Shown here: one piece after another, positions 23,761 through 33,018 of the stretch
Layout of the letters: every line of letters starts with the position of its first letter
Numbering within the stretch: position 1 is the first letter of the stretch
Source of the DNA: Verrucomicrobiales bacterium
Lineage (GTDB): Bacteria > Verrucomicrobiota > Verrucomicrobiia > Verrucomicrobiales > DEV007
Direction of reading: 5' to 3'
Assembly: GCA_018058245.1 (NCBI GenBank)
Contig: JAGPCC010000011.1
Span: forward strand, 1-36,612
Length of the DNA stretch: 36,612 nucleotides
Position numbers and translations under genes: made by a program
The notes under the pieces: model-generated
Database searches by the model: none
The model's input: the letters and a program-made list of their open reading frames with translations, nothing else
What the model was told of the DNA's origin: nothing

Positions 23761-25638
23761 GTGGATAGGGGATTAAAGACTAGGTTGGTGTTGGGGTGCA
23801 TCCTAATGGTTATGCTGCTCTCTGCCTTGAGTGTTCGGCTCTTTTATGTCGAAGTATTCAAGAGTGCCGCTCTGAGCAAGGAGGCACGGGCGCGGTATGA
23901 GTACAAGGAAGTCTTGCCGGCGGCACGCGGACGCATCTATGACCGGGCTGGTGAACTCCTCGCACGGAATCAGACCGTTTTTACACTGGCGGTGGACTGC
24001 AATCAGATGCAGGACCACATGCTGGCAAGTATTGGGTTAGGGGTGAAGGAGGGGGTCTCTCCCCAGACGATCCGAAAGAGATACCTTCCTGAGGAAATTC
24101 TGAGTAACTACCGGGAGTACGTCGCGGAATCGCTTGCGGAAACGCTGCGTGAACCAAAAAGTGAAATTTCCAGGGTGTTGCGGGAGAAAAAAGGAGGTGA
24201 GGTCCTTCTCCGCAAGGAAATCGAAGATGATTTTGCGGGGGAAATCGCAGCCATGTTGGAGCGTAAGAGCCTTGGTGCTCTCTATCTCCGTCGCAGCGAG
24301 CGGAGATACTACCCGAGTCCTCTTTCCTTGACTCAGGTGATCGGGTATACCGATGAAACCGGGGCAGGTGTAGGCGGGATTGAAAAAATATTTGACGAGG
24401 AAATGACCGGGCAACCCGGATATCGCTTTTGTGAGCGTGACCGCCGTCGCCAGGAGATCCATGCATACCGCGGGCAACAAGTCGCCCCGGTTTCGGGAAA
24501 AGATGTCTATTTGACGATTGATATGGGTGTACAGGCCATCGTGGAACGTGAGCTCGATACGATCATTGATCGATACCGCCCGGAAAAGGCTACCGTGATC
24601 TTTATGTCGCCAAAGACAGGGGAGATCATTGCCATGGCAAGCCGTCCACATTTTGATCTGAGTAATCGGAAGGGGATTCGAGGAATGGAGCCCCTGCGTA
24701 GGAATCCCGCCGTGACGGATCTGTATCAACCGGGTTCGACCTTCAAGATCGTTGGCTACGGTGGTGCGTTCGACCGAGGGATCGCCAATCCTTCCATGGA
24801 AGTGGATTGTCATATGGGGAGTTACAATCTCGATGGCTTTCCTTTGAAAGATCATCACCCCTACGGCAAGTTGACCGCACGGATGGCGTTTGCAAAGTCA
24901 TCGAACATTGGTGCTTACCTCGTCACTCGGCCATTGAATCGAGATCTTTTCCACCACTACGTTGAGGAGTTTGGTTTCGGGGAGAAGACAGGGATCGAGT
25001 TGCTTTCTGAAAATTCCGGGCGTGTCATCCCAGTTAAGGATTGGTCTCAAACTTCGTTTTCCAGTCAAGTGATGGGCTATGAGGTCGCCGTCACTCCTAT
25101 CCAGATGGCAACTGCCTACGGTGTCATCGCAAATGGAGGCTTTCGGCGCGACCCTACGATCCTCAAGGGGGTGAAGACGGATCAGCGAAATGCAACTCTC
25201 GTGAAAGGCCCCGAAAAACCCGGGCGTAGAGTGCTGAGTGTAAAAGCGGCTCACCAAGTGATGCAGTGCATGCTCGAGACGATGACAGAACATGGAACTG
25301 GATCAAAAGGAAATGTACCTGGATACACTGTTGCGGGGAAGACCGGAACCACGAGGAAACACATTGAAAATGTTGGCTACGTAAGCGGAAAATATATCGC
25401 GTCCTTTGCGGGATTCCTTCCCGCAGATAACCCTGAGTTGCTCGGGTTAATTGTGATTGATGATCCGCGTGCGGACGGGGCGGCAGTCTACGGTGGTTCC
25501 GTTGCGGCACCGATCTTTGCATCGATCGTAAAGGATGCAGTGAAAATTTTGGGGATTGAACCGGATCGACCGGACGAGGTGGAAAAAGGCGCGGCTACGT
25601 TTGCCGCAGCCGCAAAGGATGAGGTGCCTGTTAGGTAA
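23761..25638 (+). CDS. ftsI: Class B penicillin-binding protein, septal transpeptidase FtsI
   Basis: 625 residues from a GTG start, the usual size for FtsI/PBP3. It cross-links peptidoglycan at the septum as partner of FtsW. N-terminal helix (about 8-29); PBP dimerisation (non-penicillin-binding) domain with RGRIYDRAGELLARN (56-70); transpeptidase domain with S326-TFK329 (YQPGSTFKI), S380-S-N382 and K527-TG529 (VAGKTGTTRK). All three active-site motifs are intact. The C-terminus has an acidic/alanine-rich tail of about 40 residues. No PASTA domain is seen. The GTG at 23761 is 11 nt after ftsL and fits the helix; the murE ATG follows 4 nt after the stop. Confidence 0.96.
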   Translation: MDRGLKTRLVLGCILMVMLLSALSVRLFYVEVFKSAALSKEARARYEYKEVLPAARGRIYDRAGELLARNQTVFTLAVDCNQMQDHMLASIGLGVKEGVSPQTIRKRYLPEEILSNYREYVAESLAETLREPKSEISRVLREKKGGEVLLRKEIEDDFAGEIAAMLERKSLGALYLRRSERRYYPSPLSLTQVIGYTDETGAGVGGIEKIFDEEMTGQPGYRFCERDRRRQEIHAYRGQQVAPVSGKDVYLTIDMGVQAIVERELDTIIDRYRPEKATVIFMSPKTGEIIAMASRPHFDLSNRKGIRGMEPLRRNPAVTDLYQPGSTFKIVGYGGAFDRGIANPSMEVDCHMGSYNLDGFPLKDHHPYGKLTARMAFAKSSNIGAYLVTRPLNRDLFHHYVEEFGFGEKTGIELLSENSGRVIPVKDWSQTSFSSQVMGYEVAVTPIQMATAYGVIANGGFRRDPTILKGVKTDQRNATLVKGPEKPGRRVLSVKAAHQVMQCMLETMTEHGTGSKGNVPGYTVAGKTGTTRKHIENVGYVSGKYIASFAGFLPADNPELLGLIVIDDPRADGAAVYGGSVAAPIFASIVKDAVKILGIEPDRPDEVEKGAATFAAAAKDEVPVR

Positions 25639-25642
25639 TACG

Positions 25643-27130
25643 ATGAAACTTTCTGATGTTATTGATCATATCTATGTGAAGTCTGTAGCGGGTCCGCTGG
25701 AGACCGAGGTTTCCGGGGTTCACTACGACTCTCGCAAAGTCACACCCGGAGGACTCTTCTGCGCGATCAAGGGCGGGGGACTCGATGGTCATGAATTCCT
25801 TGATGCGGCCATCGCCAACGGTGCGGTTGCCATTTTCTCGGAACTCCCGAATCCAGCGGCATTCCCGGTGACTTGGGTTCAGGTAGGCGACGTGCGTGCC
25901 GCGATGGCGATAGCCGCCGGGAATATTGAGGGATCGCCGAGTCAGGAATTTCCGGTAATTGGGATTACAGGGACGAACGGTAAAACCACGACCGCGTATC
26001 TCGCTCACCACATTCTGACATCCATTCTGCATCGTGCAGGTATGATTGGAACGATCCAATACAGCACGGGCGATGCGGTCATGGATGCTCCCCACACAAC
26101 GCCGGAATCGCCGGATCTCCAGCATCTGTTCCGTCAGATGCGTGACTCGGACTGCCGTGCTGCGGTAATGGAAGTCTCGTCCCATGGACTCACACAACGC
26201 CGCGTTGCTGGGGTGCATTTTGATGTTGGGATTTTCACGAACCTAACCCAGGATCATCTCGATTTTCACAGATCCATGGATGAATACTATGCCGCGAAGA
26301 GAATGCTCTTTGAGCAGATTGATTCGACGGCGGGGAAGAAGGGTGTCGCGATCATCAATGTGGACGACCCTTATGGAGATCGCCTTTATAAGTCCCGCTT
26401 CGACAATCTCAAGAAATTGAGTTACGGCCGTTCCGCGAATGCTGATTTTCAGGCAGGAGAAATTCGTTCCGACTTCAACGGTACGCAATTCCGATTAACC
26501 TTTAAAGAGCGGCAATTCCTTGTCAGAATTCCACTAATTGGAGCCTTCAATGTCTACAATGCTGTGGCCGCGATTGCTGCGAGCTATTCGATTGGACTCA
26601 ACCTTCGTGAGGTGATTTCCAAGATGGGCGACGCTCCTCAGGTTCCAGGTCGCCTGGAAGCGGTCGGAGGTCGCCAGATCAATTATCGCGTTTTTGTCGA
26701 TTACGCCCATACGCCAGACGCTCTGAGTAATGTCCTTGCTACTCTTCGCGCTCTCGAACCGTCGCGGATTATCACCGTTTTCGGTTGCGGTGGGAACCGT
26801 GACGTCACGAAGCGCATCCCCATGGCGAACGCGGCGGAGCAGGGGAGTGACCTTTGTATACTGACTTCGGACAATCCACGTACGGAGGATCCCTCCCAAA
26901 TCCTTCGAGATGCTCGGGAGGGTTTTCTCCGTTCCTCCCATGAGGTGATCCAAGATCGTCGTGTTGCGATCAAGCGGGCGATCAATCTCGCAGGGGAGCG
27001 TGACATTGTCCTCATTGCCGGAAAGGGGCATGAAACCTATCAGGAAATCAATGGGGTCCGTCACGAATTCGATGATAGGAAGATCGCGGCGGGATTCATT
27101 GCAGAAAGATCGGAAGGAGGTGGACGGTGA
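25643..27130 (+). CDS. murE: UDP-MurNAc-L-Ala-D-Glu:meso-diaminopimelate ligase MurE
   Basis: 495 residues, typical. It adds the third amino acid to the peptidoglycan precursor using ATP. The P-loop is GTNGKTT (110-116), the probable carbamylated Lys is K219 (YYAAKRMLF), and D410-NPR413 (TSDNPRTED) is the motif that selects meso-diaminopimelate, implying DAP-type peptidoglycan. Further landmarks are MEVSSHGL (about 176-183), VDYAHTPDAL (352-361) and GCGGNRD (381-387). The ATG at 25643 is preceded by a weak AGGT; a frame running back to 25556 would overlap ftsI and is rejected. The stop overlaps the murF GTG by 4 nt. Confidence 0.96.
   Translation: MKLSDVIDHIYVKSVAGPLETEVSGVHYDSRKVTPGGLFCAIKGGGLDGHEFLDAAIANGAVAIFSELPNPAAFPVTWVQVGDVRAAMAIAAGNIEGSPSQEFPVIGITGTNGKTTTAYLAHHILTSILHRAGMIGTIQYSTGDAVMDAPHTTPESPDLQHLFRQMRDSDCRAAVMEVSSHGLTQRRVAGVHFDVGIFTNLTQDHLDFHRSMDEYYAAKRMLFEQIDSTAGKKGVAIINVDDPYGDRLYKSRFDNLKKLSYGRSANADFQAGEIRSDFNGTQFRLTFKERQFLVRIPLIGAFNVYNAVAAIAASYSIGLNLREVISKMGDAPQVPGRLEAVGGRQINYRVFVDYAHTPDALSNVLATLRALEPSRIITVFGCGGNRDVTKRIPMANAAEQGSDLCILTSDNPRTEDPSQILRDAREGFLRSSHEVIQDRRVAIKRAINLAGERDIVLIAGKGHETYQEINGVRHEFDDRKIAAGFIAERSEGGGR
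27114..27121 (+). promoter_or_regulatory. Strong Shine-Dalgarno of murF
   Basis: AAGGAGGT, a full anti-16S match, sits 5-6 nt before the GTG at 27127 and inside the murE 3' end. It decides the murF start and is unusual in a cluster where most starts show no such motif. Confidence 0.85.
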
Positions 27131-28494
27131 GGGAACTCACGCTCGCGCAGATCGCTGACTGGTGCGACGGTGCACTCCTCCAGGGAGTTCCGTCTGCTAC
27201 CGTGAATGCAATCTCGACGGATTCCCGGAAGGGCGGGCCAGACGACCTCTTTGTTGCATTAAAAGGGGATCGGTTTGACGCCCATCACTTCCTCGGTGAC
27301 GTCGTCCAACGAGGAGTAGGGGCGATTCTGGTGAGCTCTTTGCCGGTCGAATCGGAGCGATATGCTGGCGGCATTATTCGAGTGAAGGACACTCTCCGTG
27401 CCCTTCAATGTTTCGCCCGACAGCATCGGAAATCTTCGACTGACTTACGAGTGATTGGGATCACAGGGAGCAACGGCAAGACTTCCACCAAAGACTTCCT
27501 CAGCGCCGTCCTCGCGAAGGGAGGATCGGTCAATTGTACTGCCGGGAATCTTAATAATCACATCGGTCTTCCGATGACGATTCTTGCGGGAGACGAGCGG
27601 GACCGCTTTGGGGTCTGGGAGATGGGGATGAATCATGCCGGTGAAATTGAGGTTCTGGCCGAGATTGCAAATCCCGATGCGGCAGTGATCACGAATATCG
27701 GGACAGCCCATATTGAATACATGGGAACTCGCGAGGCGATCGCGGCGGAGAAGTCTGCGCTCGCGACGGCTCTGCCAAAAGGCGGATATTGCGTGATGCC
27801 GGTCACCGATGAGTTCTATGAGTCGGTGAAGGAGCAAGTCTCCGCAGAAATGATTCCAGTTGGGATCGGTCAGGGCGAAGTCCGGGCCGAGAGTCTGACT
27901 GCCGACAGCGACGGTCGGATGCGCTTTTCACTCTGTTCGGCCTATGGCGCCACAGTCTCTGTCGCTCTGCCAGTGCGGGGGGAACACATGGTGATGAACG
28001 CACTTCTCGCAGCCGCCGTAGGGTTTCGCGAAGGTATTCTAGCGGAGGAGATCGCAGCGGCTCTTTCCAATTGTGTCCTTACCCATGGACGGCTCGAAGA
28101 GAAATTAATTCGAGGCATTTCGGTTCTTGATGACACCTATAATGCAAATCCCGACTCCATGGCCGCTGCCCTTGCAACCCTGCAAGCATCGCAGACGACA
28201 GGTCGCCGAGTCGCCGTGTTAGGATTCATGGGGGAACTCGGGGAACATGCCGAAGCGGAGCATTTGCGATTGGGAGCGCTTGTGAGCTCTCGCCAGATCG
28301 ACGCACTTGTGACCGTGGGAGAAAAAGCCGCTAAAATCAATCACCGCGCCGCTGGTCTTGCCGTAAACGAACACTTTCCGACCCACCAGGAAGCTGCTGA
28401 TTTCCTCCAGAACTATCTTGTCGAGGGTGATCTCGTCCTCGTCAAGGGAAGCCGGTCTGCCGCGATGGAGCAGGTCATCGCTGGAATTAACTGA
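27127..28494 (+). CDS. murF: UDP-MurNAc-tripeptide:D-Ala-D-Ala ligase MurF
   Basis: 455 residues from GTG. It completes UDP-MurNAc-pentapeptide by adding D-Ala-D-Ala. Domain order is normal: N-terminal UDP-binding domain (STDSRKGGPDDLFVALKG, 30-47), central ATPase with P-loop GSNGKTS (114-120) and NLNNHIGLPMTIL, then the C-terminal domain with DDTYNANPDSMAAAL and LGFMGELGEHAEAEH. The start is fixed by the AAGGAGGT site and by the 4-nt overlap with murE, suggesting coupled translation. mraY follows 8 nt after the stop. Confidence 0.96.
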   Translation: MRELTLAQIADWCDGALLQGVPSATVNAISTDSRKGGPDDLFVALKGDRFDAHHFLGDVVQRGVGAILVSSLPVESERYAGGIIRVKDTLRALQCFARQHRKSSTDLRVIGITGSNGKTSTKDFLSAVLAKGGSVNCTAGNLNNHIGLPMTILAGDERDRFGVWEMGMNHAGEIEVLAEIANPDAAVITNIGTAHIEYMGTREAIAAEKSALATALPKGGYCVMPVTDEFYESVKEQVSAEMIPVGIGQGEVRAESLTADSDGRMRFSLCSAYGATVSVALPVRGEHMVMNALLAAAVGFREGILAEEIAAALSNCVLTHGRLEEKLIRGISVLDDTYNANPDSMAAALATLQASQTTGRRVAVLGFMGELGEHAEAEHLRLGALVSSRQIDALVTVGEKAAKINHRAAGLAVNEHFPTHQEAADFLQNYLVEGDLVLVKGSRSAAMEQVIAGIN

Positions 28495-28502
28495 ACGAAC
28501 TA

Positions 28503-29615
28503 ATGCTCTACTACCTTCATCTACTCAAAGACTCGGCCGATTTTCTGGAAGTTCTGAATGTGTTCCAGTACCAGACCACACGGGCTGCCGGGGCGTGTTT
28601 GACGGCATTCTTGATATCGGTTGCCCTAGGTAATCGTGTGATCTTGAAGCTGACCTCGCTCAAAATCGGGCAGCCGATCCGAACGAAGGAAGAAGTCCAT
28701 CGCCTCGCTGAATTGCACGGGATAAAGACAGGCACTCCGACGATGGGCGGCATCCTGATCGTAGGAGCCGTACTGTGCGCCGTGCTCCTCTGGGCTCAGC
28801 CTACCAATCCGTTTATTCAGGTACTGATCTTTGTGACTATCACGATGGGACTACTCGGGTTTTCCGATGACTATCAAAAGGTGAAAAAGAAGAACTCCGC
28901 CGGACTAAGCGGACGATGGAAACTCGCAGTACAGTTCGCTGTCGCAATTGTCGCAGTGGGATATCTGTATCTGCTCCCAGAAACGTCCGAGTTCATACGG
29001 AAACTCTACTTACCTTCGGTGAAGTTTCCTATCATCGAAGACATGGGGCTGTTTGCTCTCATTCTTCTTCCGATTGTCATCGTGGGAGCATCGAATGCGG
29101 TGAATCTTACCGACGGGCTTGATGGACTCGCCTCCGGTTGCACAGTTACGACGGCGCTTGCCTATGGGATCTTCACGTACATCGCCGGGCACAAAGTGAT
29201 TGCTGAGGATTATCTCTTTGTGCCGTATCATCAGTATGCAGGAGAAGTCTCGATTTTCTGCGCTGCTTTGGTTGGGGCCGCGCTAGGTTTTCTCTGGTTC
29301 AATTGTCACCCTGCTCGAGTCTTCATGGGGGATACGGGATCGCTTTCGATTGGTGGAATGCTCGGAATGGTTGCGATCTGCTGCAAGCAGGAGCTCCTCC
29401 TTGTCATTGTCGGATTTGTCTTTGTAATGGAAGCTGCGTCAGTGATTCTCCAAGTCGCTAGTTTCAAACTGACAGGTAAACGAATCTTCAAGATGTCGCC
29501 CATCCATCATCACTTCGAGCTTCTCGGATGGGAGGAAAGCAAAGTGATCAACCGATTTTGGATCATCTCGATCATTGCCGCAATGGTAGGATTGATGACC
29601 TTAAAACTCCGTTAA
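28503..29615 (+). CDS. mraY: Phospho-MurNAc-pentapeptide translocase MraY
   Basis: 370 residues with about ten transmembrane helices. It transfers phospho-MurNAc-pentapeptide to undecaprenyl phosphate, making lipid I at the inner membrane. Catalytic and binding signatures: GIKTGTPTMGG (73-83), D122-D123 in GFSDDYQKV, NLTDGLDGL (201-209; D204 and D207 with N201), FMGDTGS (274-280; D277) and PIHHHFELLGW (334-344). All are intact. The ATG lies 8 nt after murF with no visible Shine-Dalgarno site, and murD begins 1 nt after the stop. Confidence 0.97.
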   Translation: MLYYLHLLKDSADFLEVLNVFQYQTTRAAGACLTAFLISVALGNRVILKLTSLKIGQPIRTKEEVHRLAELHGIKTGTPTMGGILIVGAVLCAVLLWAQPTNPFIQVLIFVTITMGLLGFSDDYQKVKKKNSAGLSGRWKLAVQFAVAIVAVGYLYLLPETSEFIRKLYLPSVKFPIIEDMGLFALILLPIVIVGASNAVNLTDGLDGLASGCTVTTALAYGIFTYIAGHKVIAEDYLFVPYHQYAGEVSIFCAALVGAALGFLWFNCHPARVFMGDTGSLSIGGMLGMVAICCKQELLLVIVGFVFVMEAASVILQVASFKLTGKRIFKMSPIHHHFELLGWEESKVINRFWIISIIAAMVGLMTLKLR

Positions 29616-29616
29616 A

Positions 29617-30942
29617 ATGAACCTGAACGGACAACGTGTCGCCATACTTGGGGCAGGGGGAAGCGGGCTTGCTGCCGCCGCTCTCGCGTTGTCGCGTGGT
29701 GCTGTGGTCGAGGCGTTCGATAGCGGTGATACGGTAAAACTCGGCCCGGCGGTTGCTAAATTTGCGAGCCTGGGAGTGACTCTGACCTGTGGTGATGCCG
29801 CACTGTGTCCTTCAGGTCGATATGCCCTCGCGGTGATCAGTCCGGGAATCGATACGGCCTGGCCTATTGCTACGGCCTTTGCAAATGCTTCCGATGCGCT
29901 GATTGGTGAGATCGAGTTTGCTTACCGGCTGAGCGACACTCCGGTGATTGCTATTACCGGGACAAATGGGAAGACGACAACGACTTCTCTGATTGCAACG
30001 ATGCTGAACGGATGCGGCGTTTCGGCAGTCGCTGCCGGAAACATCGGATTGGCCTACAGTGAAGTAGTATTGTCAGGAAAGAGGTATGACTGGATTGTCC
30101 TAGAGCTCAGTTCGTTTCAACTCGAAACCATTTCCGAGTTTGCCGCAGAAATCTCCATTTGGATGAATTTTGCGCCGGACCATATGGATCGTTATCAGTC
30201 GATAGCCGACTATCTTTCCGCAAAGAAACGACTTTTTGAAAACCTTGCTCCGGGATCTCTTGTGATACACAAGTTGGAATGTGAATTCGAGCTTCCGGTC
30301 GAAGTGGTGACCTTCAGTTCGTTTCGGGAGGGGGCCGATTTTGGTTACTCGAACGGATTCATCGTCCACCCCGAGTCGGGACGCACATTTGACTTTCTTT
30401 CCGGTACCCTTCAGGGAAAGCACAATGCAGAGAACGTGATGGTCGCACTCGCGGTTGCCGATCGGATCGGTCTCCCTTGGGAGAAAGTCACCGGGATCAT
30501 TCATTCGTTTGTGGCACCTCCACACCGATGCGAGAAAGTCGCAGTGTTCGGTGGCGTGACTTATCTCAACGATTCCAAATCTACGAATCTCCATTCGCTG
30601 GAGAGCGCCCTGATCGGGCAGGATGAGCCGGTCATATTGATCGTGGGCGGTAAGAATAAGGGGCTCGATTTTCGAGAGCTGCGGGAGATTGCCGGTCGCA
30701 TGGTGCGGGAGGCTGTCTGCATCGGGGAGATCGCGGGAGCGATCGCTGAGGATTGGGAGGGTTTCGTAATTTGCCATACCGCCAATGACCTCCGAGACGC
30801 GGTATTGATCGCCCACCAGATCGCCCATGACGGGGAGGTCGTCCTCTTCTCCCCGGGCACCTCTAGCTTCGACATGTTCACCGGCTACGAGGAACGCGGG
30901 AAGGTTTTCCGTGAACTCGTGAACGCGATTCCTGTCGCCTGA
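29617..30942 (+). CDS. murD: UDP-MurNAc-L-alanine:D-glutamate ligase MurD
   Basis: 441 residues, typical. It adds D-glutamate to UDP-MurNAc-L-Ala. The N-terminal domain has the dinucleotide-like loop ILGAGGSGLAA (10-20), the ATPase P-loop is GTNGKTT (115-121), and FAPDHMDRY and YLNDSKSTN, FSPGTSSFDMF (C-terminal) are standard MurD signatures. The start is 1 nt after mraY (TAA-A-ATG), so reinitiation is likely. A 43-nt gap precedes the LysM gene. Nothing unusual is seen. Confidence 0.96.
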   Translation: MNLNGQRVAILGAGGSGLAAAALALSRGAVVEAFDSGDTVKLGPAVAKFASLGVTLTCGDAALCPSGRYALAVISPGIDTAWPIATAFANASDALIGEIEFAYRLSDTPVIAITGTNGKTTTTSLIATMLNGCGVSAVAAGNIGLAYSEVVLSGKRYDWIVLELSSFQLETISEFAAEISIWMNFAPDHMDRYQSIADYLSAKKRLFENLAPGSLVIHKLECEFELPVEVVTFSSFREGADFGYSNGFIVHPESGRTFDFLSGTLQGKHNAENVMVALAVADRIGLPWEKVTGIIHSFVAPPHRCEKVAVFGGVTYLNDSKSTNLHSLESALIGQDEPVILIVGGKNKGLDFRELREIAGRMVREAVCIGEIAGAIAEDWEGFVICHTANDLRDAVLIAHQIAHDGEVVLFSPGTSSFDMFTGYEERGKVFRELVNAIPVA

Positions 30943-30985
30943 CTTCACAACAATATTCCGACTTCAACAACAACCAACGACTACG

Positions 30986-31768
30986 ATGAGCAACAAAAGA
31001 AGAAATAGAAAGACGGCAAAAAGCAGCCGACAAGGATTCATGGGGAAAGCCCGTGCCCAAATGCGTCTCGCCGCAAATGTCACGGAAGAACAGGATTGGT
31101 ACCTTGATACTCCCGATGTGAGACTTACCCGGATTTTTACAGTAGTCTTGCTGCTCCATGTCATCGCAGTAGGAGGGATCATTGCCTTTAAGATGGTCGA
31201 TAAGGCATCGGAGACAACGGACGTAAGAGTCACCGCAGCACGCCATACTCTCGAGCTAGCGGTTCAGGACTCCAAGGAACTAGCGGCCGAAATGAAAGAA
31301 GCGACGAGTGCTTCGGATATTCCTGCTCGCCATGCTCCGGCGGCTCCTCTCCTTCCCGATCCGGCGAAAGGGAAACAGTACAAAGTGCAAACCGGAGACA
31401 CTCTACCGGAGATTGCGCAAGCTCTCGGAGTCTCTCCTGAAGCGCTTCGGGCAAAGAATGCGATTCGTTCGGACAATGAACTCTATCCTGGTCGCTGGTT
31501 GACAGTGCCTGGTGAAGGCGACTCCGCAGCGACACCCACACCGGTAACAAAGACCCCACAGGCATCTCAGGTTGCACAGGTAAGACCGGCCACTGCGGCT
31601 CCCGTTGCAAAAACCGGCGCGACCTACAAAGTAAAGCCTGGAGATACCGCTTGGGCGATTTCCCGGAAGCTGAATATTCCATTCAACGAGTTAATGCGTC
31701 TGAACGGAGTAAAGAATGCCGAGGCTCTGCAGATCGGACAAGAACTTCGGATTCCTGGGGGGAACTAA
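30986..31768 (+). CDS. Membrane-anchored protein with two LysM domains
   Basis: 260 residues: basic cytoplasmic N-terminus (1-45), one transmembrane helix (about 48-69), a short helical stem, and two LysM units (about 131-175, YKVQTGDTLPEIAQALGVS; 213-257, YKVKPGDTAWAISRKLNIP) joined by a P/A/T-rich linker (about 178-210). LysM binds GlcNAc-containing glycans, so the protein probably tethers membrane and peptidoglycan at the cell wall. It is placed between murD and ftsW where murG or ftsW would normally follow, suggesting a role in wall synthesis or division. No hydrolase domain is present. The start is supported by the compact leader; the gap to ftsW is 47 nt. Confidence 0.93.
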   Translation: MSNKRRNRKTAKSSRQGFMGKARAQMRLAANVTEEQDWYLDTPDVRLTRIFTVVLLLHVIAVGGIIAFKMVDKASETTDVRVTAARHTLELAVQDSKELAAEMKEATSASDIPARHAPAAPLLPDPAKGKQYKVQTGDTLPEIAQALGVSPEALRAKNAIRSDNELYPGRWLTVPGEGDSAATPTPVTKTPQASQVAQVRPATAAPVAKTGATYKVKPGDTAWAISRKLNIPFNELMRLNGVKNAEALQIGQELRIPGGN

Positions 31769-31815
31769 GCGATCATTTCTACTCGATCTACCTCTCTTAG
31801 TAATCTCTTCATCAG

Positions 31816-32961
31816 ATGCACCGGAAAAGCGTGATTCTTCTCCTCTCCTCGGTTTCCTTCCTCGTGATCGTGGGGTTTGTGATGCTGATTAGCACTTGTA
31901 TTTTCAGTGCCCATGCCTCTGCCGTAGATGGGTACCGGGAGGCGAGGCATCAAGGGTTTTCCTTATTGCTGGGAGTAGCGGTATGTTGGGCCGCCGCTTC
32001 CGTCGACTACCGGTTTTGGAAACGTCATGCTTGGATGATTCTCTGGACGATATGCTTCCTTCTTCTACTCTGTTTTGTTCCGGGGATCGGGCGAGAGATC
32101 AACGGCGAGCAGCGTTGGTTGCGCTTGGGAATGCTACAAATTCAGCCGTCAGAATTCGGAAAGATCGCGATTATATTCTTTCTTGGTTACTGGTTTTCCC
32201 GGCATCCTGATTGCGGAAAGCACCTCTTGAAAGGATTTGTGTTCCCTTTGGGGATTGTCGCAATCCCACTATTCTTGATCCTTTTTGAGGTCGATATCGG
32301 CACCACGGCAGTGATGACTGGGACTACCTTACTGGTTCTTTTCATTGCTGGGGTAGATTGGAAATTTCTATCGAGTCTCGTCCTCACGGGTGTGATTGGG
32401 TTCATTGGCATGTTAAGCTATGCACCGAATCGAATGGAACGCATCATGGCATTCCTTGATCCCGAAAAGTTCCGCCTCGATGCGGGTCTACAACAGTGGG
32501 TTTCACTCATTGCCATCGGATCGGGAGGTGTCACTGGTCGAGGCATTGGGGAGGGGCGGCTAAAAATGCTTTATATGCCATTTGCTCATACCGACTTTAT
32601 TTTTCCAATGGTCGGAGAAGAGATGGGGCTTCTTTGCACCGTCCTTGTCGTTCTGGCGTTCATCTCAATCGCGGTCGCTGGATTCATCATTGGGTTTCAT
32701 GCTCCCGATCGTTTTGGAACACTCCTTTCCATCGGTCTGACAGGGTTCATCTCCTTCCAAGCGTTCATGAATATTGGGGTTGCTACCTCGATCCTTCCCA
32801 ATACTGGGTTGACCCTGCCCTTCGTGAGTTATGGTGGGTCTTCCCTTGTCATCGGCTTCTTTGCGATTGGAATCGTCGTGAATATTTTTCGGCAGGGGAC
32901 ACGGGAAGAAGGCGATACAAGAGATTGGGTCGCGCGACGACGCATCACACCACGGGTCTAG
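31816..32961 (+). CDS. ftsW: Septal peptidoglycan polymerase FtsW (SEDS family)
   Basis: 381 residues, about ten transmembrane helices. SEDS glycosyltransferase that polymerises lipid II at the division site together with FtsI. Landmarks: RWLRLGMLQIQPSEFGKI (about 100-117), EVDIGTTAV (the D-x-GT loop), the FAHTDFIFPMVGEEMGL segment (the catalytic Asp is expected in HTDF), and PFVSYGGSSLV near the end. The N-terminal ATG leaves only a short cytoplasmic segment, as usual. FtsW rather than RodA is chosen because of dcw context. It is the last recognisable division gene in this cluster; no murG, murC, ftsQ, ftsA or ftsZ follows. Confidence 0.94.
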   Translation: MHRKSVILLLSSVSFLVIVGFVMLISTCIFSAHASAVDGYREARHQGFSLLLGVAVCWAAASVDYRFWKRHAWMILWTICFLLLLCFVPGIGREINGEQRWLRLGMLQIQPSEFGKIAIIFFLGYWFSRHPDCGKHLLKGFVFPLGIVAIPLFLILFEVDIGTTAVMTGTTLLVLFIAGVDWKFLSSLVLTGVIGFIGMLSYAPNRMERIMAFLDPEKFRLDAGLQQWVSLIAIGSGGVTGRGIGEGRLKMLYMPFAHTDFIFPMVGEEMGLLCTVLVVLAFISIAVAGFIIGFHAPDRFGTLLSIGLTGFISFQAFMNIGVATSILPNTGLTLPFVSYGGSSLVIGFFAIGIVVNIFRQGTREEGDTRDWVARRRITPRV

Positions 32962-32982
32962 AAATCCGAGCAAAGAGGGTTG

Positions 32983-32998
32983 TGTTCCCGAGGGAACA
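32983..32998 (+). other. Small hairpin downstream of ftsW
   Basis: TGTTCC-CGAG-GGAACA forms a 6-bp perfect stem with a 4-nt loop, 22 nt after the ftsW stop and 21 nt before the PhnA-like ATG. No T-run follows, so a standard terminator is unlikely; it may stabilise or separate the mRNA segments. Confidence 0.5.
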
Positions 32999-33018
32999 GG
33001 GTTAGATCCCGGTAAACG

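Noticed and set aside
23758-23770. DnaA-box-like TGTGGATAG at the ftsI start, considered as part of an origin
   Set aside because: A single imperfect site with no cluster, AT-rich unwinding element or dnaA/dnaN genes.
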